In this document: one piece after another, positions 1 through 6,301 of the stretch
Numbering within the stretch: the stretch's first letter is position 1
How the letters are laid out: every line of letters begins with the position of its first letter
Origin: Planctomycetota bacterium
Lineage (GTDB): Bacteria > Planctomycetota > Phycisphaerae > Sedimentisphaerales > Anaerohalosphaeraceae
Assembly: GCA_021160785.1 (NCBI GenBank)
Contig: JAGHBX010000215.1
Coordinates: 1 to 8,499, forward strand
Direction of reading: 5' to 3'
DNA length: 8,499 bases
Translations under genes and position numbers: made by a program
The notes under the pieces: model-generated
What the model was told of the DNA's origin: nothing
Database searches by the model: none
The model's input: the letters and a program-made list of their open reading frames with translations, nothing else

Positions 1-45
1 GCATGAAAAACGCGCAAAAAAAACAAGAAGTTGAAAGATTGTAGT

Positions 46-111
46 ACAGAGGTCTCAGAGAAAAGAAGGAAAGAAATATATAAATCTCTGTGCTCTCTGT
101 GTCCTCTGTGG
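46..111. repeat. CTCTGTG-type dispersed repeat with 9-nt period and inverted arm
   Basis: Three consecutive 9-mers at 85-93, 94-102 and 103-111 each contain a perfect CTCTGTG. An inverted arm at 46-61 (ACAGAGGTCTCAGAGA) matches the reverse complement of 94-109 at 14 of 16 positions, so the element could fold into a long hairpin around an A-rich, purine-rich loop. The sequence is not coding and lies just upstream of the rpsT promoter region. From memory, similar CTCTGTG or CTCTGCG strings recur many times in planctomycete, cyanobacterial and other genomes; this was not checked. It may be a REP- or MITE-like palindromic element. No function is claimed. Confidence 0.6.
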
Positions 112-147
112 CGAAAAAGATTCCACGAAAGGCAGTTAAATTTATAT

Positions 148-153
148 TAAAAT
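148..153 (+). promoter_or_regulatory. Possible -10 box of rpsT
   Basis: TAAAAT lies in an AT-rich stretch (137-154), 27 nt before the rpsT start codon. It is the same -10 hexamer seen in two stronger promoter candidates of this window (flavoprotein and ATPase genes). No convincing -35 hexamer stands at the right distance, so this is a weak call made from position and AT content. Confidence 0.25.
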
Positions 154-179
154 AGTCGTTTAGAGAACAGGAGTAAGAA

Positions 180-455
180 GTGGCGAATTCTTTATCAGCC
201 AAAAAACGAATAAGGCAAAACGCAAAAAGACGAGTGATTAACCGTGCCCGCAAGAGCATGGTTAAGACGCAGATCAAGCATTTTGAAACGGCCCTGAGCG
301 CCGGCGACATGGAAAAGGCCGGCGAGCAGTTCAAGCTGCTGACCCGGCGGCTCGACAAGGTCGCCGCCACCAGCACAATGCACAAGAACACGGCCGGGCG
401 GATCAAGTCGCGTATGGCCAGGCGTTTGAACAAGGCGATAGCCCAGGGGACCTGA
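180..455 (+). CDS. rpsT: 30S ribosomal protein bS20
   Basis: Ribosomal protein bS20 binds 16S rRNA early in assembly of the small subunit. The 91-residue product is the usual length. It has the typical highly basic N-terminal helix, beginning MANSLSAKKRIRQNAKRR, a central helix, and a C-terminal stretch with the family's conserved MHKNTAGRIKSRMARRLNK pattern (about residues 66-84). The start codon is GTG, supported by AGGAG at 169-173 with a 6-nt spacer; the second residue Ala and the following sequence fit the family start. GTG or other weak starts are known for rpsT in several bacteria and can serve autoregulation, but nothing here shows that directly. rnr follows on the same strand after about 155 nt, so a shared transcript is possible. 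Confidence 0.97.
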   Translation: MANSLSAKKRIRQNAKRRVINRARKSMVKTQIKHFETALSAGDMEKAGEQFKLLTRRLDKVAATSTMHKNTAGRIKSRMARRLNKAIAQGT

Positions 456-462
456 AAATAGC

Positions 463-539
463 CACGGACCGGATGTTGAAAAAGTCCCGGAACAAGCATT
501 GGGCGGCACAGGTTCCGATGCATCGGGATTTTGTCCGTG
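463..539 (+). other. Structured spacer between rpsT and rnr
   Basis: The spacer contains several complementary arms: CACGGAC (463-469) with GTCCGTG (533-539), CGGAAC (488-493) with GTTCCG (512-517), and a perfect 12-base palindrome CCGATGCATCGG (515-526) followed by GATTTTG. The last could act as a short hairpin plus T-run terminator for rpsT, but its stem is only four strong pairs with GU extensions. Arms of this length are expected by chance at about this density, so the structure is only suggestive. Confidence 0.25.
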
Positions 540-610
540 TCCTTGCACGCTCAAATTCATCACCCTAAAGGGTATGAGTCGGCTATACGCTTTTTATTTT
601 GAGACTGCCG

Positions 611-2824
611 ATGGAAGTCTTTAAGAGAGAAATACTCAAGCATGTAACGCGCCGGGATTATTCCCCGGTGAAGCTTTCGTCGCTTGCAAAGTCGCTTGGC
701 GTCGACGACGCCGACTACCCTGAGTTTAAGACCGCGTTCAAGGAGCTTCGCCGGATGGGCAGGGTGGTGGTGGGTCCGAAGAATCTGATCACATTGCCGC
801 AGATGTCGGGACGTGTTATCGGGACTTTCCGCGCCAATCCGAAGGGCTTTGGATTTGTGATTCCCCTTGAGCCCAACAGCCACGGCGATCTGTTTGTGGG
901 ACCGAGGGACACCGCCGGCGCAATGACCGGCGATACCGTCAGCGCCCGCGTGCTGAAGAAGGGCGTCCGCGGCGGACAGATGCGCTTCATCGGAGTCATC
1001 GAAGATATCCTCCAGCGGGGCCGCAACAGGCTGGTGGGGAAGCTGCACAAATCAAACGACCAATGGATGGTCGAGCCGGACGGCAAAGAGTTTTTTGAGC
1101 CGGTCGTTGTGGATGATGTTACCGCCAAGGGGGCAAATCTCAACGACAAAGTCATCGTGGAGATAATAACTTTTGCGACTGAAACGTCTATTGCCCGCGG
1201 CGTGATCGTCGAGGTTTTGGGCAAGGCCGGCCTTTATGAGTCCGAGACGCAATCGGTCATAGCCCAGCACGGCCTGCCGGGAGACTTCGACGAGCAGTGC
1301 CTCGACCAGACAAGAGCCGCTTCGGCTGCTTTTGTCGCAAAGGCGGACGCCAAACGAGACGACATAACCGACGAAGTAATCATCACGATTGATCCGCCGG
1401 ATGCAAAGGATTTTGACGATGCGATAAGCCCGCGCAGAAACACCGACGGCAACTGGGTTCTCGGTATTCATATTGCCGACGTAAGTACGTTTATTCCGAT
1501 GGACTCGCCGCTGGATGTCGAGGCGAGGGATCGCGGGAACAGCACATATCTGCCCCGCAAGGTCATACCTATGCTGCCGGAGATCCTCAGCAACGGCATC
1601 TGCAGCCTTCAGCCCAAACAAAAGCGCTTTGCAAAAAGCGTCTATATCACATACGACGACAACGCTAATGTATTAGGCAGGGAATTCGCCAACAGCCTTA
1701 TCTGCTCCCGGGCGAGGCTGACGTATCAAGAAGCCGATCTCATCATCAGGCAAAAGGCGCAAAATCACCCCGGCGAGGTGGTCGCACTGCTGAAAGACAT
1801 GGAGGCCCTGGCGCGGGTGATCGAGAAGCGGCGTGCAAAGAACGGTATGCTGCACCTGGACCTGCCGGAGACGGAGCTTGTTTTTGACGATGATGGACGT
1901 GTTGTCGACGCCGAACCCGCCGACGACAGTTATCCGCATACGATCATCGAGATGTTCATGGTCGAGGCCAACGAGGCGGTGGCGGCCTTGTTAGACCGGT
2001 TCAACATTCCCTTTATGCGACGGATTCACCCCGAGCCCGATCCGACGAGTGTGAAGAACCTCGGCCGATTCGTCAAGCTCTGCGGCCTGAAGGTCCCGCG
2101 CAAGCTGGACCGGGCGGCGATACAGGATCTGTTGGCGGCGGCAAAAGGCAAAAGCTCTTCATACGCCGTCAACGTGTACATACTGCGAAGTCTGCAAAAG
2201 GCCGAGTACGCCCCGTTGCATATCGGCCACTTCGCCTTAGCGTCGAAGGCATATTGCCACTTCACCAGCCCGATTCGACGATACGCCGATCTCCTGGTGC
2301 ATCGGCTGTTGCAGTGTTATCTGGATCATCACCTGAATATGATCGGTCTCGAAGAGGTTCTGCCCGATGCCGAACTTGCCGAAATCGGAAAGCATATCAG
2401 CTTTACCGAACAGCGCTCGGCCGATGCGGAGCGCGAATTGAAGATCGTGCTGATTCTGCAAATGCTCAGCGGCCGCATAGGCAGTGAACTCGACTGTGTG
2501 GTCTCGGGACTGACGAATTTCGGCATCTTCGTGCAGTGTATTAAATACGGTATTGAAGGACTGATCGAGTTTGGCGATCTGGGTATGGACGAGTGGAAAT
2601 TCGACGACGGGGCACAGGCGGTCATCGGAAAGCATTCGGGCAAGAGTATTCATCTCGGACAGGACATGAAGGTCACAATCGTGGCGGTAAACGTGCAGGG
2701 ACGGCATCTGACACTGGCGCCGGCGAAAATGTTAGTCGATTCACGACGCCGGTTCAATACCCCCGCAAACCGCCAAAAAGCACGAAGAGGCAAAAAAGAA
2801 AGACAAGCCAGGCGACATCGGTAG
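611..2824 (+). CDS. rnr: Ribonuclease R (3'-5' exoribonuclease)
   Basis: RNase R degrades structured RNA processively from the 3' end and acts in rRNA quality control, mRNA decay and trans-translation. From the ATG at 611 the protein has 737 residues, normal for RNase R and longer than RNase II. Domains in order: winged helix (about 5-65), two OB/cold-shock domains (about 66-114 and 125-200; RANPKGFGFV is typical), RNB nuclease (about 235-570), S1 domain (about 623-703), and a lysine/arginine-rich tail (704-737). The metal-binding motif IDPPDAKDFDDAI carries D261, D267, D269 and D270, matching the four catalytic aspartates of the E. coli enzyme. HFTSPIRRYADLLVHR is the conserved RNB 3' motif. 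An in-frame TTG at 599 would add four residues but has no ribosome binding site; the ATG has only a weak GAG at 601-603. A weak promoter candidate (TTGCAC 543-548, TAAAGG 566-571) precedes it. Confidence 0.96.
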   Translation: MEVFKREILKHVTRRDYSPVKLSSLAKSLGVDDADYPEFKTAFKELRRMGRVVVGPKNLITLPQMSGRVIGTFRANPKGFGFVIPLEPNSHGDLFVGPRDTAGAMTGDTVSARVLKKGVRGGQMRFIGVIEDILQRGRNRLVGKLHKSNDQWMVEPDGKEFFEPVVVDDVTAKGANLNDKVIVEIITFATETSIARGVIVEVLGKAGLYESETQSVIAQHGLPGDFDEQCLDQTRAASAAFVAKADAKRDDITDEVIITIDPPDAKDFDDAISPRRNTDGNWVLGIHIADVSTFIPMDSPLDVEARDRGNSTYLPRKVIPMLPEILSNGICSLQPKQKRFAKSVYITYDDNANVLGREFANSLICSRARLTYQEADLIIRQKAQNHPGEVVALLKDMEALARVIEKRRAKNGMLHLDLPETELVFDDDGRVVDAEPADDSYPHTIIEMFMVEANEAVAALLDRFNIPFMRRIHPEPDPTSVKNLGRFVKLCGLKVPRKLDRAAIQDLLAAAKGKSSSYAVNVYILRSLQKAEYAPLHIGHFALASKAYCHFTSPIRRYADLLVHRLLQCYLDHHLNMIGLEEVLPDAELAEIGKHISFTEQRSADAERELKIVLILQMLSGRIGSELDCVVSGLTNFGIFVQCIKYGIEGLIEFGDLGMDEWKFDDGAQAVIGKHSGKSIHLGQDMKVTIVAVNVQGRHLTLAPAKMLVDSRRRFNTPANRQKARRGKKERQARRHR

Positions 2825-2846
2825 CATATCGGTACTGTCCCAAGCC

Positions 2847-2871
2847 AAAATCCGCCAAATCACGGTTTTTT
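2847..2871 (+). terminator. Weak candidate terminator after rnr
   Basis: Starting 23 nt after the rnr stop codon, AAAA-T-CCG (2847-2854) can pair with CGG-T-TTTT (2863-2870) around an 8-nt loop, with one T-T mismatch, and the 3' arm merges into a run of six T. The layout is that of an A-tract/T-tract intrinsic terminator, but only three GC pairs support it. The rest of the 2825-3024 spacer shows only two other chance-level inverted repeats and no gene. Confidence 0.25.
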
Positions 2872-3024
2872 ACACCAAAGGGCACGCTACGCGCATTGGC
2901 TGCGGTCTGGCCATATACCAATGCCGATAAAGGGTTTCAGGGGCAATTCGGCCAACTGTGCGCCGCCAATGGCCGTTTGATTTATGGGCGAAGACCGACA
3001 CGAAAAGTTTTTTTTAATATTGGG

Positions 3025-3052
3025 TTGAACGGGGCCAATAGAAGTGTAGAAT
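3025..3052 (+). promoter_or_regulatory. Sigma-70-like promoter of the sensor pair
   Basis: TTGAAC (3025-3030) and TAGAAT (3047-3052) are separated by 16 nt. They match the sigma-70 consensus at 4 of 6 and 5 of 6 positions. The predicted transcription start is near 3059, giving a leader of about 54 nt before the ATG at 3113. That leader holds the hairpin and short reading frame described separately. Confidence 0.5.
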
Positions 3053-3065
3053 AACGAGGGCAATG

Positions 3066-3090
3066 CCTGTTTAGTTGGAGGAAAAACAGG
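3066..3090 (+). promoter_or_regulatory. Leader hairpin presenting GGAGG in its loop
   Basis: CCTGTTT (3066-3072) pairs perfectly with AAACAGG (3084-3090). The 11-nt loop contains a strong Shine-Dalgarno sequence, GGAGG (3077-3081). That site is 31 nt from the ATG at 3113, too far to serve it, but 8 nt from a GTG at 3090 that opens an eight-codon frame. Formation of the stem would affect access to this site and to the GTG. A regulatory role is inferred from position only. Confidence 0.35.
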
Positions 3091-3116
3091 TGTTACAGAA
3101 AGGCTGGCGTGCATGA
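3090..3116 (+). CDS. Possible eight-residue leader peptide (MLQKGWRA)
   Basis: GTG at 3090 opens an eight-codon frame ending in TGA at 3114-3116. The stop codon overlaps the ATG (3113) of the small membrane protein gene as ATGA, the classic arrangement for translational coupling. It has a good Shine-Dalgarno sequence, GGAGG at 3077-3081, with an 8-nt spacer, better than the downstream gene's own weak site (AAAGG, 3098-3102). Frames this short occur often by chance, so the call rests on the ribosome binding site and the overlap together. The peptide itself has no recognisable regulatory codons. Confidence 0.3.
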   Translation: MLQKGWRA

Positions 3117-3397
3117 TACAGGAAAACGAAGTAGTCATGCTCCTCATGGCGATTGGCGTTTTGATTTTTATTCTTGTCAATCGCCGACTGATCATGCGCA
3201 TCGAGGCGGCGCGTGTGTTGGTTGCAGCTTTCTGTGTCCTGCTGGCCGCTTATGTGCTTACTGTCCCGGAAGACCTGACGCCCCAGAGTAACCTGGGAGC
3301 CCTGCTCAATCTCCTTGAGCATTCGTGTTACGCCGCCAATTCGGTTCTGATTGCGGTGTGGTGCATGAAAGTCTTCAAGCGAAAGGAATCCGCCTGA
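3113..3397 (+). CDS. Small three-helix membrane protein, likely partner of the adjacent kinase
   Basis: I do not recognise a named family. The 94-residue product has three predicted membrane helices (about 7-23, 33-50 and 72-88). A basic loop containing NRRLIMRIEAAR suggests that side faces the cytoplasm; a polar loop of about 20 residues (51-70) containing PEDLTPQSN follows helix 2, and the C-terminus KVFKRKES is basic. The start is ATG at 3113, since no other ATG, GTG or TTG lies in frame back to the stop at 3053; a weak AAAGG site lies 10 nt upstream. Its stop overlaps the kinase start by one base (TGATG), so the two are almost certainly translated together. Its helix spacing matches the first 90 residues of that kinase, with R29 and a glutamate before helix 3 (E69 here, E71 there) in similar places. 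It may therefore be a detached copy of the sensor domain that pairs with the kinase in the membrane. Confidence 0.8.
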   Translation: MIQENEVVMLLMAIGVLIFILVNRRLIMRIEAARVLVAAFCVLLAAYVLTVPEDLTPQSNLGALLNLLEHSCYAANSVLIAVWCMKVFKRKESA

Positions 3398-4440
3398 TGA
3401 ACCCGGTTGCGGTCACGGATTTTATTGCGTTATTTGCCACACTTGCCACTGTGGTTGTGATTGCCAGAGGCTGGAAATGTCGGCTGCGGCTGGACATCAA
3501 AGTCCTGTTTGTTCTTGTCGTGTCGATACTCCTGTTTCGCAATTCCAGCAATGTCCTCGAGTGGTGCAACCTCCCCGCCGCGTCGGATACATTTGAGGAC
3601 TTCATTGAAATACTGCTTCCGGTCTTGTGGGGATTTGTGTTCTATGCTTTCCTTCAGGGGATAGCAGGCGACGCCAGGGCGAAGTTGAACCGCTCGCTTG
3701 CCGCAAAGAACAAGGAACTGGAGGACATCGTCTATATCGCCTCCCACGACCTGCGATCGCCGCTGGTTAATATCTGCGGCTTCAGCGGCGAACTTGCCTC
3801 CAGTTGCAGACAACTCACTGAGGTGCTCGACAAGGTCGCCATGGACGAAGAAACCAAGCGACAGATCACAGCCCTGCTCAAAGTAGATATCCCGGAATCC
3901 CTGCGCTTCATCGAGGCGGGCACCGAAAGCATGGAACGAGTGGTTGACGGATTGCTGCGGCTGTCGCGAGCGGGCACTGAAGAAATTCGCATCGAGAAAC
4001 TGAATATGAATCGGCTGATTGATCAAATTCGGCAATCGGTGACTTTTCAAGTCCAAAAGAAAAATGTATCCTTCAGTGCCGACGATCTCCCGGATTGTAT
4101 GGGCGACAGAAACCAGATCTGCCAGGTATTCAGCAATCTTATCGATAACGCACTGAAGTACCTGGATCCGGACCGGCCGGGCGAGATCGACGTTTCCGGG
4201 ACGCTTGAAGACGACCATGTTCTCTATCGCGTGCACGACAACGGTATCGGCATTGCCGCAGAAAACCACGACAAGGTATTCGAGATATTCCACCGTCTGC
4301 ACACGGAGGATTCCGCCGCCGGCGAAGGACTTGGCCTTGCCATCGTATCCCGGATGGTCCAGCGCCATAACGGAAGTGTCCATGTCGAGTCGCAGCCCGG
4401 CCAGGGCACGACCTTTTACGTACATCTGCCCCGGCGGTAA
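3397..4440 (+). CDS. Membrane sensor histidine kinase
   Basis: This kinase should autophosphorylate on a histidine in response to a signal sensed in or near the membrane, then pass the phosphate to a response regulator. The 347-residue protein has three predicted membrane helices (about 7-24, 34-48, 67-88), with no PAS or HAMP domain. A HisKA dimerisation domain follows (about 105-192) with H117 in ASHDLRSPLVNI, then an HATPase domain: N-box FSNLIDNALKYL (245-256), G1 DNGIGI (281-286), F-box VFEIFHRL (295-302) and G2 GEGLGLAI (309-316). The helical hairpin is long (H117 to RLSRAG about 72 residues), as I recall for kinases with HDLRSPLVN and GLLRLSR. The ATG at 3397 has AAGGA at 3383-3387 with a 9-nt spacer and overlaps the previous stop. 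A TTG at 3325 would extend it by 24 residues into the upstream gene and is rejected. No response regulator is adjacent, so it is an orphan here. Confidence 0.93.
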   Translation: MNPVAVTDFIALFATLATVVVIARGWKCRLRLDIKVLFVLVVSILLFRNSSNVLEWCNLPAASDTFEDFIEILLPVLWGFVFYAFLQGIAGDARAKLNRSLAAKNKELEDIVYIASHDLRSPLVNICGFSGELASSCRQLTEVLDKVAMDEETKRQITALLKVDIPESLRFIEAGTESMERVVDGLLRLSRAGTEEIRIEKLNMNRLIDQIRQSVTFQVQKKNVSFSADDLPDCMGDRNQICQVFSNLIDNALKYLDPDRPGEIDVSGTLEDDHVLYRVHDNGIGIAAENHDKVFEIFHRLHTEDSAAGEGLGLAIVSRMVQRHNGSVHVESQPGQGTTFYVHLPRR

Positions 4441-4478
4441 GAACACCGCCGGCGCGCAGTCATCGGTCGTCATCAAGA

Positions 4479-4508
4479 AACGCTTTGCGGCTATGCGTTG
4501 ATTTTTTT
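4479..4508 (+). terminator. Candidate intrinsic terminator of the kinase operon
   Basis: AACGC (4479-4483) pairs with GCGTT (4495-4499) around an 11-nt loop, followed by GA and seven T (4502-4508). It lies 39 nt after the kinase stop and overlaps the 3' end of the convergent flavoprotein gene, whose stop is at 4491-4493. The five-pair stem is short; the T-run is the stronger part of the signal. On the other strand only a three-pair CGC-AAA-GCG hairpin before TTTCTTG is visible. Confidence 0.4.
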
Positions 4509-5066
4509 GATCAGCCAGGCCATGTTCCGACCTAACGTCTGCATGGTCTCCAGGCCTTCTTCATCCGTCTCGACGTCGCCTTTCTTCAGCCCGAAGCCCA
4601 TGTTCCAGTAACGCGAACCCGGTATGATCATCTGGCTGATCGTGAAGAAGTGGTTCATGGTGTCGAAGGCGTGTATCGAGCCCGCCCGCCTGACGGCGAC
4701 GACGGCGGCGCCGACCTTGCGCCTAAACATGTCGTCGTTTGCCCGCGCAACGAAACCCGCCCGGTCGATAAGAGCCTTCATTTCGGTGCTGACATCGGCA
4801 AAGTAAGTAGGCGAGCCTAAGATAATACCGTCGGCATCCAACATCTTATCGAGGCAGTCATTGAGAATATCGTCGGTCACCACACACCGCCGGTCCTTGT
4901 TTTCAAAGCACCGGCCGCAGGCCGTACAGCCGTGAATTCCTGTTCCGGCTAATTGCACCATTTCAGTCTCGATCCCATCGGCTTCCAGTTCGCCCAATGC
5001 CCACTTTATCAGAATAGCCGTATTGCCGTCTTTCCGTGCACTGCCGTTAAACGCAACAACTTTCAT
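4491..5066 (-). CDS. Iron-sulfur flavoprotein (NADPH-dependent FMN reductase fold)
   Basis: Flavodoxin-fold redox protein of the FMN_red family, 191 residues. The N-terminal strand and loop (MKVVAFNGSARKDGNT) form the FMN phosphate-binding site, and GSPTYFADVS (84-93) is the family's second flavin-contacting segment. Between them lie C47, C50, C53 and C61, spaced CX2CX2CX7C. This is the compact motif that binds a 4Fe-4S cluster in the Methanosarcina iron-sulfur flavoprotein, where the first three cysteines carry the same numbers. Proteins of this type carry electrons in anaerobes and may help remove oxygen or peroxide; the exact partner here cannot be told. The ATG at 5064-5066 has AAAGGGA (reading on the - strand, 5072-5078) five bases upstream. 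A single gene with its own promoter, convergent with the kinase and divergent from the DUF1593 gene. Confidence 0.9.
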   Translation of the reverse strand: MKVVAFNGSARKDGNTAILIKWALGELEADGIETEMVQLAGTGIHGCTACGRCFENKDRRCVVTDDILNDCLDKMLDADGIILGSPTYFADVSTEMKALIDRAGFVARANDDMFRRKVGAAVVAVRRAGSIHAFDTMNHFFTISQMIIPGSRYWNMGFGLKKGDVETDEEGLETMQTLGRNMAWLIKKINA

Positions 5067-5116
5067 CCGTATCCCTTTCTCTGCAAAACCCCAAATTGAA
5101 TATCAAACCGCACAGG

Positions 5117-5145
5117 ATTTTAGCCGGTCGCGGCGTTACTTGCAA
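5117..5145 (-). promoter_or_regulatory. Sigma-70-like promoter of the flavoprotein gene
   Basis: On the - strand TTGCAA (5145-5140) and TAAAAT (5122-5117) are separated by exactly 17 nt, matching the consensus at 4 of 6 and 5 of 6 positions. The predicted transcription start is near 5110, about 44 nt before the start codon. The same two hexamers, TTGCAA and TAAAAT, occur 16 nt apart in front of the ATPase gene. Confidence 0.5.
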
Positions 5146-5174
5146 TGGACAAACACAACTTCCTGCAAATATCA

Positions 5175-5203
5175 TTGCCCCGAAACGATAATTCATATAT
5201 ACT
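5175..5203 (+). promoter_or_regulatory. Sigma-70-like promoter of the DUF1593 gene
   Basis: TTGCCC (5175-5180) and TATACT (5198-5203) are separated by 17 nt. The -10 box matches the consensus at 5 of 6 positions and lies in an AT-rich stretch. A transcription start near 5210 would give a leader of about 40 nt. It runs divergent to the flavoprotein promoter without overlapping it. Confidence 0.45.
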
Positions 5204-5249
5204 ACTGATAATTGCCAAACTCAAGGGAACCGAAGATAAAGGAGACGCC

Positions 5250-6248
5250 ATGAGACTTTTCAAGCTCGTTTGCATATCGCTGGTCTGTGTCGCAACTGCC
5301 GGGCTTTGGGCGGATACTTCCGTTCCGGGCCCCGGTGCACTGGGCGGACATCGCTATCGTGTCGTCGTCTCCAGCGACATCGGGGGCTCGGACGAAGACG
5401 ACATGCAGTCGATGGTGCATTACCTGCTGTACTCGGATCTGTTCGATACCGAGGGCCTGATCTCCTCGCCGCCGCACAAAGGAAGGGCCCGCGATATCCT
5501 CAAGGCCATCGACGTTTACGAAAAGGACTATCCGAACCTCAAAACGTATTCCAAAACGTACCCGACGCCGGATTATCTTCGCTCGATCACCAAACAGGGC
5601 GCAACCGATCCCGCCGGGCAAAATGGATTCGGCCGGCCCACCGAAGGCTCGAAATGGCTCATTCGTTGTGCAAAAAAGAAAGACCCTCGTCCGCTGTATG
5701 TGCTTGTCTGGGGCGCGATCACCGATGTCGCACAGGCCCTGCACGATGACCCGTCGATCAAAAAAAAGATTCGCGTTCATTTTATCGCCTCGTGGAATCG
5801 CCGAAGCGACGAAAATGCCTTTGGCTATATCGAAAAGCACCATCCCGATACGTGGCTTATCCAAAACGAAACCACTTTCCGCGGTTGGTACATGGGCGGC
5901 GAGCAGTCGGGCGATCTCGGCAATAAGACTTTTGTCGATACTCACATCAAAGGCCGCGGCGCTCTGGGCGATTACTTTGCACCGTTAAAAGGCGGCAAGA
6001 TCAAGATGGGCGACACACCCACTGTTTCATGGCTGCTGCGAGGCACGCCCGACGACCCCACAAAACAAAGCTGGGGCGGCCAATTCATTAAACACCCCGA
6101 CCGCCCCAACTGGTGGATCGACAACCCCGATCCCGCCCTCAAGGAGGCCGACAAGCCCGGCGCAAAGACCGTCAATAAATGGCGAAAAAACTATCTCCGC
6201 AATTTCCAGAAACACCTGGACCGATGCGTGCGTCATGTCCCCCGATAA
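5250..6248 (+). CDS. Exported DUF1593 protein (nucleoside-hydrolase-like)
   Basis: A secreted protein of 332 residues. The N-terminus (MRLFKLVCISLVCVATAGLWA) is a signal peptide with likely cleavage after A21. The mature part begins with VVVSSDIGGSDEDDMQS, in which D43, D48, D50 and D51 resemble the calcium-binding DxDxxxDD loop of nucleoside hydrolases. LYVLVWGAITDVAQAL (149-164) and ETTFRGWYMGG (207-217) are further conserved blocks of the DUF1593 family. Its substrate is unknown; N-ribosides or other glycosides are plausible from the fold. Many relatives carry a further C-terminal Ig-like domain; this one stops after the hydrolase-like domain, with no sign of a frameshift. The ATG at 5250 has AAAGGAG (5238-5244) five bases upstream; longer in-frame starts (from 5145) would bury the signal peptide and are rejected. 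It appears to be a single-gene transcript, convergent with the ATPase gene. Confidence 0.88.
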   Translation: MRLFKLVCISLVCVATAGLWADTSVPGPGALGGHRYRVVVSSDIGGSDEDDMQSMVHYLLYSDLFDTEGLISSPPHKGRARDILKAIDVYEKDYPNLKTYSKTYPTPDYLRSITKQGATDPAGQNGFGRPTEGSKWLIRCAKKKDPRPLYVLVWGAITDVAQALHDDPSIKKKIRVHFIASWNRRSDENAFGYIEKHHPDTWLIQNETTFRGWYMGGEQSGDLGNKTFVDTHIKGRGALGDYFAPLKGGKIKMGDTPTVSWLLRGTPDDPTKQSWGGQFIKHPDRPNWWIDNPDPALKEADKPGAKTVNKWRKNYLRNFQKHLDRCVRHVPR

Positions 6249-6301
6249 AAGCGATTGTTCGGGAATGTCTGAGGAGTGAGTTTTTCGGCAACTGATACCA
6301 A

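Noticed and set aside
2893..2975. Inverted repeats GCATTGG/CCAATGC (2893-2924) and CGGCCA/TGGCCG (2949-2975) in the rnr-sensor spacer
   Set aside because: Neither is followed by a T-run. Perfect arms of 6-7 bases with loops up to 20 are expected about once by chance in a spacer of this length.
2593..3054. 153-residue + strand frame running from inside rnr into the spacer
   Set aside because: It starts in another frame within the S1 domain. The spacer part is basic and repetitive without domain character, and the rnr frame is complete without it.
2887..3201. 104-residue - strand frame across the spacer and the start of the small membrane protein
   Set aside because: It overlaps a better supported gene, a promoter and a leader on the + strand, and has no recognisable features.
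3430..4476. 348-residue open frame on the - strand opposite the kinase
   Set aside because: It is the antisense shadow of a kinase with every catalytic motif intact; its translation shows no recognisable domain and it has no ribosome binding site that stands out.
5202..5945. 247-residue open frame on the - strand opposite the DUF1593 gene
   Set aside because: Antisense shadow; the + strand product has a signal peptide, a good ribosome site and conserved motifs.
6241..6263. CCCGA/TCGGG inverted repeat at the 3' end of the DUF1593 gene as a shared terminator
   Set aside because: Only five pairs and no T-run on either strand.
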